A DNA stretch of 64,000 bases from assembly GCA_002256345.1 (NCBI GenBank), contig NKIY01000009.1, positions 1 to 64,000 on the forward strand, in the 5' to 3' direction. Positions 17,046-25,338 of this stretch are shown here, one piece after another (the first letter of the stretch is position 1; every line of letters starts with the position of its first letter). The position numbers and the translations under genes are program-made. Source of the stretch: Bradyrhizobiaceae bacterium PARB1 (GTDB lineage Bacteria; Pseudomonadota; Alphaproteobacteria; Rhizobiales; Xanthobacteraceae). The notes below the pieces were generated by a model. The model saw nothing but the letters and a program-made list of their open reading frames with translations, was not told the origin of the DNA and did no database searches.

Positions 17046-18407
17046 ATGGGCGGCTCCGGCGTTATCGACACATTTCTCGGAACCTTCACCCGCTATATCG
17101 ACAGCGGGTTCGGTCTGCTCGGCGGCGAGGTGGCGTTTGTCGCCACCACCCTGATCGTGATCGACGTGACGCTGGCCGCTCTCTTCTGGAGCTGGGGCGC
17201 CGACGACGACATCATCGCCCGTCTGGTGAAGAAGACCTTGTTTGTCGGGGTGTTCGCCTACCTGATATCCAACTGGAACAACCTCGCCAAGATTGTCTTC
17301 GACAGCTTCGCCGGCCTCGGACTGAAAGCCTCCGGCACCGGCTTCACTGCGCAGGATCTGCTTCGTCCAGGCAAGGTCGCACAGACCGGCCTCGATGCCG
17401 CGCGTCCCTTGCTCGACGCGATATCGCCCCTGATGGGCTGGATCGCGGTTTTCGAGAACCTGATCCAGATCGTCTGCCTTTTGTTTGCCTGGGCGCTGGT
17501 CATCCTCGCCTTCTTCATTCTGGCGATCCAGCTCTTCGTGACGCTGATCGAGTTCAAGTTGTCGACGCTCGCCGGTTTCGTCCTGATCCCGTTCGGCCTC
17601 TTCGGCAAGACCGCCTTCATGGCCGAGCGCGTGCTTGGCAATGTGATTTCCAGCGGCATCAAGGTCCTGGTCCTCGCTGTCATCGTCGGCATCGGCTCAA
17701 CGCTGTTCAGTCAGTTCACGCAAGGCTTCGGCGGCCAGACCCCGAGCATCGACGACGCCATGGCCATCGTTCTTGCGGCGCTCTCGCTCGTCGGCCTTGG
17801 CATCTTCGGTCCCGGTATTGCCTCCGGTCTTGTCAGCGGCGGCCCGCAGCTTGGCGCAGGCGCCGCGGTTGGCACCGGCCTTGCTGTCGGCGGTGCGGCA
17901 CTCGCTGCTGGCGGCGGCGCGGTACTGGCCGCGAAGGGCGGAGCCGCTCTTCTTTCCGGCGGCGCCGCTGCCGCGCGTGGTGGCGCTGCGGCGGCCGGCG
18001 CGGCATCGTCGGCCTACACATTGGGCTCTATGGGACAGTCGGGCGCGTCCGGCGTCGCGTCCGGCCTCGGAGGCGTAGCACGCGCCGCCGGATCGGCCTC
18101 CGTTTCCCCGTTGCGCCGTGCCGCGTCCCGCGCCTCGGAAAGCATGAAATCCAGCTTCTCCGACGGCGCGCGTGCAGGCGTCAGCGCCACCGGCGGCTCC
18201 TTCTCGTCTGGCGCGGGCACTGGCGAATCCGATCCCGCTTCCGTCGCTCCCGCAACCACACCCGATCAGCCGCCGGCATGGGCCCAGCGCATGAAGCGCG
18301 GCAGCCATGTCGCCCACGGCGTCAGCGCCGCCGCCCATGCCGTTCGCTCGGGCGACAGCCATGGGTCCGGCGCATCCGTCAATCTCTCCGAAAGTGACCG
18401 TTCATGA
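17046..18407 (+). CDS. trbL: TrbL inner-membrane channel protein (VirB6-like)
   Basis: A 453-residue polytopic protein. About six membrane segments lie in residues 20-270 (for example EVAFVATTLIVIDVTLAALF and LLFAWALVILAFFILAIQLF). A long, Gly/Ala/Ser-rich tail (about 275-453) is probably cytoplasmic or periplasmic and poorly structured. It forms part of the inner-membrane channel. Start is 4 bp after trbK; stop overlaps trbF. Confidence 0.93.
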   Translation: MGGSGVIDTFLGTFTRYIDSGFGLLGGEVAFVATTLIVIDVTLAALFWSWGADDDIIARLVKKTLFVGVFAYLISNWNNLAKIVFDSFAGLGLKASGTGFTAQDLLRPGKVAQTGLDAARPLLDAISPLMGWIAVFENLIQIVCLLFAWALVILAFFILAIQLFVTLIEFKLSTLAGFVLIPFGLFGKTAFMAERVLGNVISSGIKVLVLAVIVGIGSTLFSQFTQGFGGQTPSIDDAMAIVLAALSLVGLGIFGPGIASGLVSGGPQLGAGAAVGTGLAVGGAALAAGGGAVLAAKGGAALLSGGAAAARGGAAAAGAASSAYTLGSMGQSGASGVASGLGGVARAAGSASVSPLRRAASRASESMKSSFSDGARAGVSATGGSFSSGAGTGESDPASVAPATTPDQPPAWAQRMKRGSHVAHGVSAAAHAVRSGDSHGSGASVNLSESDRS

Positions 18408-19093
18408 ATCTCTTTAAACGACCGGCCGTGCATTACGGCAAGACACCTCAACCGGAAACACCTTACCAGAAGGCCGCACAAGTCTGGGACGAACGTCTTG
18501 GGTCAGCGCGCGTGCAGGCGAGGAACTGGCGCTACATGGCGTTCGGTTCGCTGATCCTGTCAGCGGGCTTCGCTTCCGCGCTGGTCTATCAGTCCGCGCG
18601 TGGGACAGTGGTTCCCTGGGTGGTTCAAGTAGACAATCTGGGTCAGGCCCAGACCGTCGCCCCGGCCGCGGCGGACTATCGTCCGACCGATCCACAGGTG
18701 GCGTGGCATCTCGCACGCTTCATCGAGCAGACCAGAAGCATTCCCGCCGATCCGATCATCGTCCGCCAGAACTGGCTCAGGGCCTATGAGTGGACGACTG
18801 ATCGGGGCGCGGCTGCGCTTAACGATTATGCCCGCGCCAACGATCCCTTCACGAAGGTCGGCAAGCAGCAGATCGCCGTCGAGGTTTCCAGCGTCATCCG
18901 CGCTTCTCCGGACAGCTTCCGCGTCGCGTGGACGGAACGGCATTTCGAGAATGGCCAGCTCGGCGCGACCGAGCGATGGACCGCGATCCTGACCATCGTC
19001 ATCCAGCCTCCGCGCGATGCCGAGCGGCTGAAGGTCAATCCGCTCGGAATTTACATCAACGCCATCAACTGGTCGCGGGAGATAAGCCAATGA
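18404..19093 (+). CDS. trbF: TrbF (VirB8-like)
   Basis: A 229-residue bitopic protein: short cytoplasmic N-terminus, one membrane helix (about 45-63), and a periplasmic VirB8 domain ending KVNPLGIYINAINWSREI, a typical family signature. It scaffolds assembly of the channel. ATGA overlaps with trbL and trbG show tight coupling. Confidence 0.95.
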   Translation: MNLFKRPAVHYGKTPQPETPYQKAAQVWDERLGSARVQARNWRYMAFGSLILSAGFASALVYQSARGTVVPWVVQVDNLGQAQTVAPAAADYRPTDPQVAWHLARFIEQTRSIPADPIIVRQNWLRAYEWTTDRGAAALNDYARANDPFTKVGKQQIAVEVSSVIRASPDSFRVAWTERHFENGQLGATERWTAILTIVIQPPRDAERLKVNPLGIYINAINWSREISQ

Positions 19094-20073
19094 AATCGGC
19101 TTTCCGTAACCCCGCCATTCCGGTTTTCCGTAAATCCGTACTCCCGGTTCTGCTGCTTTCCGCCACCGCGTTGGCTGGTTGTGCCACGCCGCAAAAGCCG
19201 CCGGAGATCAGCTACGATCGAGATGTTCCGGCTTTGCCGGCCGTTCCGGCATCGGTGACGGACGATCGGCCCCGTCCGATCCACATCCCTCCGGCCTGGA
19301 CGCCGGCAAAGGGCGGCACGGCGGCCAGCACACCAGTCGCTCGCGTCGAGAACGCCAACGCTGCCGCTCGCGTGCAGCCGCGCCGAGAGGGCTACTTCAA
19401 CGCGATCCAGGTATATCCCTGGTCGGAAGGAGCGCTCTATCAGGTCTACGCGGCTCCTGGGCAGATCACCGACATCGCGCTGGAACCGGGAGAGTCGCTG
19501 ACAGGGGCCGGACCGATCGCGGCTGGCGATACCGCCCGCTGGATTATCGGCGACACCGAGAGCGGCAGCGGAACGACCCGCCGCGTCCATATTCTCGTGA
19601 AGCCTTCCCGGCCGGACATCACGACCAATCTCGTCGTGACTACAGACCGGCGTGTTTACATGATCGAGCTGCGTTCCGGCGCGAAGCCCTATATGCCGTC
19701 CGTCGCCTGGTCCTATCCGCGGCCGCGCGCCGGTCAAGGCCAGAGCATTCCGGCGACGCCGGTCATCCCGGCCGTTGCGGCCCGCAACTACCGATACGGT
19801 TTGACCGGCGGGAATCCGCCCTGGAAACCCGTCTCCGTCTATGACGACGGCCGCAGGGTCTACGTCGAGTTTCCGCGCGGGATCGTCCAGGGCGAAATGC
19901 CGCCGATCTTCGTCATCGGTCCCGATGGCGAAGCGCAACTCGTCAACAGCCGTATTCACCAGCACATCCTGATCGTCGATCGCCTGTTCGGCGCTGCCGA
20001 GCTCCGCCTTGGCGGCGGCGACAAACAGCAGGTCGTCAGGATTGTCCGCACCGACGGGAGACCCGCATCGTGA
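19090..20073 (+). CDS. trbG: TrbG outer-membrane-complex lipoprotein (VirB9-like)
   Basis: 327 residues. ATG 19090 overlaps the trbF stop; longer upstream frames are inside trbF. A lipoprotein signal with lipobox LAGC is followed by a proline-rich linker. The VirB9 domain follows (NAIQVYPWSEGALYQVYAAP, ITDIALEPGESLTGAGPIAA, and the C-terminal VYDDGRRVYVEFP). Together with TrbI it forms the outer-membrane core complex. Confidence 0.95.
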   Translation: MKSAFRNPAIPVFRKSVLPVLLLSATALAGCATPQKPPEISYDRDVPALPAVPASVTDDRPRPIHIPPAWTPAKGGTAASTPVARVENANAAARVQPRREGYFNAIQVYPWSEGALYQVYAAPGQITDIALEPGESLTGAGPIAAGDTARWIIGDTESGSGTTRRVHILVKPSRPDITTNLVVTTDRRVYMIELRSGAKPYMPSVAWSYPRPRAGQGQSIPATPVIPAVAARNYRYGLTGGNPPWKPVSVYDDGRRVYVEFPRGIVQGEMPPIFVIGPDGEAQLVNSRIHQHILIVDRLFGAAELRLGGGDKQQVVRIVRTDGRPAS

Positions 20074-21227
20074 GCGAGAACAATACCGACAATACAGCTC
20101 CCATGCGTCTTCGCGCCGAGGCACCGCGCGTCACGCGCCTTTCGCGGAGGGTGTTGGCAAGCATTACGGCCGTCGGGCTCGTTGGCATCGGCGGCGCGCT
20201 AATCTACGCACTCCAGACCCGCGATGGAGGTCAAGGCGGCGAAGAACTTTATTCGACCAACAATCGCCAGACCGCAGATGGCCTCGCCGGCCTTCCGCGC
20301 GACTATACCGGACCTGTTCTCGGCCCGCCGCTGCCCGGTGATCTCGGCCGCCCGATCCTCGACGCCCAGAACCGGGGCCAGCCCGTGGTCCCGCCGACGA
20401 TCACAACACCGACCGTTGACGAGGCTGAGCAGCGCCGGCGGGCCGAGGAAGAGGCTGCGCGCACCAGCCGCGTGTTCTTTCAGACCCAACCCGGCTCGAC
20501 AGCGACGACACCCGGCGGCTCAACCATGCCGAACGTTCCCGGCTTCGATCTCGCCGGGCTCGCGGGGCAATCCGGTCAGCAGACCGCCCAGGATCGGCAG
20601 CTTGCGTTTCTGAATGCACCGGTTGATCGCCGGACCACATCATCGGATCGGGTCATGGCTCCGGCTTCGCCGTTCATCCTTCAGGCCGGGGCGGTGATCT
20701 CAGCCGCGCTCATCACCGGCATTCGCTCCGATCTGCCTGGCCAGATCACTGCGCAGGTGACGGAAAACATCTACGACAGTCCGACCGGCAGATTGCTTCT
20801 GATCCCGCAAGGCACGCGGATTGTCGGCCAGTACGACAACAACGTGCAGTTCGGGCAAAGACGGGCGCTGCTGGTCTGGAACCGGCTGATCTTCCCGAAC
20901 GGCCGCTCCATCGTCCTCGAACGCCAGCCGGGCGCCGACACGCAAGGATACGCTGGTCTTGAGGATGGGGTCGATTATCACTGGTGGGATCTCGCCAAAG
21001 CGGCCGGTCTCTCCACGCTGCTCGCGGTCGGCACGGAACTGGCGGTCAGCGATGAGGACCGCCTGGTCCGCGCTATCCGCGACGGCGCACAGGACACCAT
21101 CAACGACGCCGGTCAGCAGATCGTCCGGCGCCAATTGCAGGTCGCACCGACGTTGACCATCCGGCCGGGCTTCCCCGTTCGCGTTATCGTCACGCGCGAT
21201 CTCGTCCTTGAACCCTACAGAGGCTGA
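20070..21227 (+). CDS. trbI: TrbI core-complex protein (VirB10-like)
   Basis: A 385-residue protein with a GTG start overlapping the trbG stop. Cytoplasmic basic N-terminus, one membrane helix (about 33-50), a proline-rich periplasmic linker and a C-terminal VirB10 beta-barrel domain (LQAGAVISAALITGIRSDLP, LLLIPQGTRIVGQYDNNVQF). It spans both membranes and senses the ATPases. Full length. Confidence 0.95.
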   Translation: MSENNTDNTAPMRLRAEAPRVTRLSRRVLASITAVGLVGIGGALIYALQTRDGGQGGEELYSTNNRQTADGLAGLPRDYTGPVLGPPLPGDLGRPILDAQNRGQPVVPPTITTPTVDEAEQRRRAEEEAARTSRVFFQTQPGSTATTPGGSTMPNVPGFDLAGLAGQSGQQTAQDRQLAFLNAPVDRRTTSSDRVMAPASPFILQAGAVISAALITGIRSDLPGQITAQVTENIYDSPTGRLLLIPQGTRIVGQYDNNVQFGQRRALLVWNRLIFPNGRSIVLERQPGADTQGYAGLEDGVDYHWWDLAKAAGLSTLLAVGTELAVSDEDRLVRAIRDGAQDTINDAGQQIVRRQLQVAPTLTIRPGFPVRVIVTRDLVLEPYRG

Positions 21228-21229
21228 CT

Positions 21230-21448
21230 GTGGCAAAACTGAAACTTGGACCGATCGCCGACGATAAGCCCGTCAAAGTCACGGTGGAATTGCCCGCACA
21301 ACTCCACCGTGATCTCATCGCCTATGCCGAAATCCTGGCGCGTGAGTCGGGCCAATCTGTCGCTGATCCGGTGCGCTTGATCGTACCAATGCTTGATCGG
21401 TTCATCGCAACCGATCGCGGGTTCGCCAAGGCGCGGCGTCTGCCCTAG
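21230..21448 (+). CDS. DUF2274 family small protein
   Basis: 72 residues, GTG start 2 bp after trbI, matching the DUF2274 family that regularly ends the trb operon in alphaproteobacterial ICEs (KLKLGPIADDKPVKVTVELP, then LHRDLIAYAEILARESGQ). It looks like a ribbon-helix-helix-like or small adaptor fold. No function is known. It marks the end of the transfer operon; the cargo begins immediately after on the opposite strand. Confidence 0.85.
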   Translation: MAKLKLGPIADDKPVKVTVELPAQLHRDLIAYAEILARESGQSVADPVRLIVPMLDRFIATDRGFAKARRLP

Positions 21449-21501
21449 AAGAGGATAATTGAGATCTGCAACCATGACCGAGCGCTATTTGGAACAACAG
21501 T

Positions 21502-22452
21502 TCAAATGGGCAGAGTGAGCACCAGCATCATGTAGGCTATTGCTGATTTCGACATCTTCCTTGCCATGCTTAGCAAGCTGCGAAATGCCGGGTTATCATT
21601 CCTGGCAGACCAGATCGCGCTGAAAGGAAGAATTTCATCGACAATGGGTCGATAGGTGATCCCCGGAAGCCGTGCTGCCGCCATCGCTTCACTGACGACC
21701 GTCAGGCCACGTCCAACAGCTACGAGCGAGAGAAGATTATCTCTCCCGACTGACTGAGGCTGTATGTACGGATGATGACCCAGATCAGCGAGTCGCTTTA
21801 CGAGGTAGTCGTGAATCTCAGGGCCGGGCGCGACATCACTGACGATAAATTGCTCCATGGTGAGGTCACTCCAGCCCACCACCGGTTTCTCAGAAAGCGC
21901 ATGCCCTTCGGGAAGCACGACAAACACCCGTTCGAACCAAAGCTGGTCTGTTTCACACCCCGGCCAGACCCGTGTGCCGGTCAAGAACGCGACGTCGATC
22001 TGGAATTGACGCACCGCCGCGATATGTTCGTCAGGATTTCCTTCGATGAACTCTATATGGACCTTCGCATGGGCGCTGTCGTAAGCGAGCAGCAGATTCG
22101 CCAGAAAGCCTGACGCTAGGGACGAGAATATTCCGATCTTAAGCCGCCCGTTCTCTACACGCCCGATCCTCGCCACGTCCTCAACGCTGTGACCGATATC
22201 CCGAAGAATGCGACGCGCCTGAGGGAGAAAGCGCTGCCCAGCGTAAGTGAGGGTGACGCCGCTGCTACGCCGATGGAACAGTGAGGCGCCAACCTGATCT
22301 TCGAGGTCTCGTATAGATCGGCTGATCGCCGACTCCTGCACCCCTGAAGCCGCGCCGGCTTTTCTAAAGCTGCCCTGCTCGGCCGCTGCCACGAAGTAGC
22401 AGAGATGGCGTACATCGATTGCCTCGCGGCGCTTCGCGAGCCTATCTCTCAT
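21502..22452 (-). CDS. LysR-family transcriptional regulator
   Basis: A 316-residue LysR protein: N-terminal winged HTH (DVRHLCYFVAAAEQGSFRKA, AISRSIRDLEDQVGASLFHR) and a co-inducer domain from about residue 90. It is the third gene of a minus-strand operon after a response regulator and a histidine kinase, overlapping the kinase stop by 11 bp. The start at 22452 is chosen for GGATAGG 7 bp upstream; TTG 22485 and ATG 22476 are alternatives. Ligand unknown. A LysR gene joined to an OmpR-type two-component pair suggests it acts on the same cargo or on a metabolite produced by it. Confidence 0.9.
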   Translation of the reverse strand: MRDRLAKRREAIDVRHLCYFVAAAEQGSFRKAGAASGVQESAISRSIRDLEDQVGASLFHRRSSGVTLTYAGQRFLPQARRILRDIGHSVEDVARIGRVENGRLKIGIFSSLASGFLANLLLAYDSAHAKVHIEFIEGNPDEHIAAVRQFQIDVAFLTGTRVWPGCETDQLWFERVFVVLPEGHALSEKPVVGWSDLTMEQFIVSDVAPGPEIHDYLVKRLADLGHHPYIQPQSVGRDNLLSLVAVGRGLTVVSEAMAAARLPGITYRPIVDEILPFSAIWSARNDNPAFRSLLSMARKMSKSAIAYMMLVLTLPI

Positions 22453-23890
22453 GAGCGAGCCTATCCCCCTTCGCATCCGCCACAACCGGGAGGGGCGATA
22501 GCTCCCCGTCGTTGTGGCGGAACTCGCCGCGGGGCGTTGTCGAACTTGGAGCGGCGTTGAGGTGCAGTTCAGCGCGGAAACCTCCCTCTGGACGGTTTTT
22601 CAGAGACAGGCTCCCGCCGAGCCGCTTCGCCGCGAGGTCGGCAATCGCGAGGCCCAGCCCACTTCCCATCGCGGTCTTGTTGCGACCGCGATAGAACCTC
22701 TCGCAAACCTTGGGCAGTTCGTCTTCAGGTATTCCCGGTCCGCTGTCGTCGATCGTCAGTGCGACGCCGTCGCCTTCAAGCCTCATGCCACAATGGACAG
22801 GGCTTTCAACGCGGGAATGCAGAACGGCATTTTCCATGAGGTTCCGCGTCGCGAGCATGAACAGTGACGGATCGATATCAAGGTCTATGTCATGCAGTTT
22901 TTCGTCGATCTCGAGGAGCGCAGCGCCCGGGTAGTGCTGGCGGATGTCATCTGCGAGCCGGCTGGCCAATTTGCCCAAATTGACACGATGATTGTCGCTG
23001 TCGGTCTCGCCCCTTTCGGCATTCGTCAGGTCGGTGAGCTGTCGCATCAGCCGAGACGTCCGGTCCACGCCGACCACGATCTGACGCAGGGCGTTCGCAC
23101 GAATGCCCGGATCCTCGCTCCCGAGCGCCACCTGCGCCTGAGTCTTCAGTCCGGCGATCGGCGTACGCAGCTCATGCGCTGCGAAGGCTGTAAAATCGCG
23201 CTCCCGTTCTCGGGCCGCATGCACCCGCCCGAAGAGACCGTTGAGCGAGCGGATGACCGGCTTGATCTCGGAAGGCGTATCGACGTCGGGCAGGGCGCTA
23301 AGATCGGAGGCGGACCGCGTCTCCAGCGCGTGAGCCATGTTGTTGAGGGGACCGAGACCTTTCCTCACGCTCAGCCAAATCAGCCCGGCCAGGATCGGCA
23401 AGATCAGCAATGCAGGCAGTGCAAGACCCCGGATCACATCGGCCACCAGCCGATCGCGAACGCGCATATTGTCTCCGACGAGGACTCGCATGCCGAGATC
23501 GGTGTTGACCACCGCATAGACGCGCCAGGTTTCGCCCCCGATAAGGGTCTCGGAAAAGCCGTCCTGTGCATCAGACAGCGGCGTTGCCGGGGCCGCGTCG
23601 GAGCGGCCCACCAAGGTGCCGTCCAGCGCCCATATTTGGCAGGATAGCTGCCTATCATAAGACGCATGCATCGTCGGCTCGACGGCCGGAATCTGGGCTG
23701 CGCGCTTCGGATCGATCTCCTGGCTGGTGATCAGCGAACTCACCATACGCGCCGCCTCGATCAGGCGAGCATCGAGGACGCGTTCCACCTCGGCTCGCGT
23801 GCTGAGATAGATCCAGGCGATCGCCGACATCCAAACGACGCCCGTCGTGATCATCAGGATCATGAAGAGCCGGCTTCGGATCGATTTCAT
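22442..23890 (-). CDS. sensor histidine kinase (QseC/PmrB-like)
   Basis: A 482-residue membrane kinase. Two membrane helices (about 9-28 and 155-175) flank a ~125-residue periplasmic sensor with one cysteine (QLSCQIW). HAMP-like region, then H-box FAAHELRTPIAG with H239, N-box RNLMENAVLHS, and G-boxes DSGPGIPEDE and GSGLGLAI. Start ATG 23890 overlaps the regulator stop (ATGA). The periplasmic sensor is the likely reader of the envelope signal (redox, copper or sulfur species) that drives the CTTAAG-box regulon. The stimulus is not known from sequence. Confidence 0.93.
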   Translation of the reverse strand: MKSIRSRLFMILMITTGVVWMSAIAWIYLSTRAEVERVLDARLIEAARMVSSLITSQEIDPKRAAQIPAVEPTMHASYDRQLSCQIWALDGTLVGRSDAAPATPLSDAQDGFSETLIGGETWRVYAVVNTDLGMRVLVGDNMRVRDRLVADVIRGLALPALLILPILAGLIWLSVRKGLGPLNNMAHALETRSASDLSALPDVDTPSEIKPVIRSLNGLFGRVHAARERERDFTAFAAHELRTPIAGLKTQAQVALGSEDPGIRANALRQIVVGVDRTSRLMRQLTDLTNAERGETDSDNHRVNLGKLASRLADDIRQHYPGAALLEIDEKLHDIDLDIDPSLFMLATRNLMENAVLHSRVESPVHCGMRLEGDGVALTIDDSGPGIPEDELPKVCERFYRGRNKTAMGSGLGLAIADLAAKRLGGSLSLKNRPEGGFRAELHLNAAPSSTTPRGEFRHNDGELSPLPVVADAKGDRLAHER

Positions 23891-24552
23891 ATGCTGTCCT
23901 CCGCCAGCCTGTAGCCCACCCCGCGCACGGTTTCGATGACGCCAGGGCCGAGCTTCTGTCGCAGATTGTGGATGTGAACCTCGATCGTGTTGCTCTCCAC
24001 GTCCTCCTGCCAACCATAGAGCCGGTCCTCGAGCTGCGATTTCGACAGGATCTGGCCCGGCCGCTCCATCAGCGCGTGCAGAATGGAGAACTCGCGGCGG
24101 GAGAGCCGCACACCCTCGCCCGATTTCGAGACCGCCATCGTCGCAGGGTCGAGGCGCAGATCGCGCCAGATGCGGCAAGCCGAGGCGCCGCCGTTGCCCC
24201 GTCTCGTCAAGGCCCTCAGACGGGCGGCGACCTCGTTCAGGTCGAAGGGTTTGCCGAGATAGTCGTCTGCGCCGGCATCGAGACCGGCAATGCGGTCGGG
24301 GATGCTGTCACGCGCGGTCAGCAGCAGCACCGGCGTTCCCACCGCCCGTCCTCGAAGCTCGTTCAGAACGTTGAGACCGGACCCGTCCGGAAGCATCAGA
24401 TCGAGAACCACCGCATCGAAGGCCGAGCTGCGCAGCGCAGCCGAGGCATCCACGCAGGTGGAAACGGCGTCCACAGTGAAGCCGGCCAGGCCGAGGCCAA
24501 CTTGCAACCCGTTCATCAATACTGCGTCGTCTTCGACTACCAAAACTCTCAT
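23887..24552 (-). CDS. OmpR-family response regulator (QseB/PmrA-like)
   Basis: 221 residues. Receiver domain with acidic pocket E7-D8-D9, phospho-acceptor D51 (VVLDLMLPDGSG) and K101 (DYLGKPFDLNE). C-terminal winged helix (VRLSRREFSILHALMERPGQ, NTIEVHIHNLRQKLG). PmrA/QseB-type regulators bind direct CTTAAG-N5-CTTAAG half-sites. One perfect box lies 47 bp upstream of this gene (24599-24615) and seven more precede cargo operons, so this is the best candidate master regulator and is probably autoregulated. Confidence 0.93.
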   Translation of the reverse strand: MRVLVVEDDAVLMNGLQVGLGLAGFTVDAVSTCVDASAALRSSAFDAVVLDLMLPDGSGLNVLNELRGRAVGTPVLLLTARDSIPDRIAGLDAGADDYLGKPFDLNEVAARLRALTRRGNGGASACRIWRDLRLDPATMAVSKSGEGVRLSRREFSILHALMERPGQILSKSQLEDRLYGWQEDVESNTIEVHIHNLRQKLGPGVIETVRGVGYRLAEDSI

Positions 24553-24598
24553 CGCAACCTGCTCGACTTCAACAGAACAACCGCAATCTGCCGCCGAC

Positions 24599-24615
24599 CT
24601 TAAGCCAGCCTTAAG
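24599..24615. promoter_or_regulatory. CTTAAG box A, between the two-component operon and dsbA-like 1
   Basis: CTTAAG-CCAGC-CTTAAG. It lies 47 bp before the response regulator start (minus strand) and 71 bp before the DsbA-like gene (plus strand). The half-site is its own reverse complement, so one box can serve both directions. It matches the PmrA/QseB-type direct-repeat operator and recurs seven more times in the cargo. Confidence 0.75.
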
Positions 24616-24685
24616 GTGACGGGCGCGGGTCTCGCGTCCAGGCAGGGTCCCACCCTGTCCGGCTCACACGAAAAGGAGATCCCGT

Positions 24686-25324
24686 ATGCCTACTCTCACG
24701 CGTCGCGGCGCCATGATCACATTGGGGGGCGCGGCCCTGGCGGTGCCTCTCATGCACCGCACGGCTCTCGGGCAGAATGCCGACGTGTCCAAGGAAATGA
24801 TCCTCAACGACCCGGCTGCGCCCGTTGCGGGCAACCCGAAAGGCGACGTCACCATCGTGGCCTTCCTCGACTACAATTGCCCGTTCTGCAAAAAATCCGC
24901 GCCCGACCTTGATCGCGTCGTCAAGGAGGACGGCAAAATCAGGCTCGTCTACAAGGATTGGCCTGTCATCCGGCCGACCTCGATCGACGGCGCGATGATG
25001 GCGCTCGCCGCCAAATATCAGGGTAAGTACGACGTCGCGCACCATGCCCTGATGGGCATCCCCGGCGTAGGCGTTCCAAAAGACAAGATGCGGCAGGGCC
25101 TCCAGTCCGCAGGCATCGACATGGCTCGTCTCGACGCCGACATGAAGGCCAAGTCCGCGGAAATCGACGCCCTCATCAAGCGCAACATGGCGCAGGCCGA
25201 TGCCATCGGGTTCTCGGGCACGCCGGCTTACCTCGTCGGCCCGTTCCAGACCTCGACGCTCGACTATCAAGGTTTCAAGCAGGTCGTCTCGGATGCGCGC
25301 AAGAAGCAAGCCGGGGAGCAGTGA
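24686..25324 (+). CDS. DsbA-like thiol:disulfide oxidoreductase 1
   Basis: A 212-residue exported thioredoxin-fold protein. N-terminal twin-arginine-like signal (LTRRGAMITLGGAALAVP). Active site C65-P-F-C68 (FLDYNCPFCKK), cis-proline loop GFSGTPAYLVG. It belongs to the DsbA/ScsC-like group with a helical insert. Placed behind CTTAAG box A. It may be an oxidant, or, with the DsbD of this cluster, a reductase or isomerase. The convergent SQR gene ends 14 bp downstream. Confidence 0.88.
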   Translation: MPTLTRRGAMITLGGAALAVPLMHRTALGQNADVSKEMILNDPAAPVAGNPKGDVTIVAFLDYNCPFCKKSAPDLDRVVKEDGKIRLVYKDWPVIRPTSIDGAMMALAAKYQGKYDVAHHALMGIPGVGVPKDKMRQGLQSAGIDMARLDADMKAKSAEIDALIKRNMAQADAIGFSGTPAYLVGPFQTSTLDYQGFKQVVSDARKKQAGEQ

Positions 25325-25338
25325 GCCGGGTCCCGCGC

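Noticed and set aside
16955-18397. 480-codon plus-strand frame overlapping trbL
   Set aside because: Arg-rich shadow of the Gly/Ala-rich trbL; no start context.
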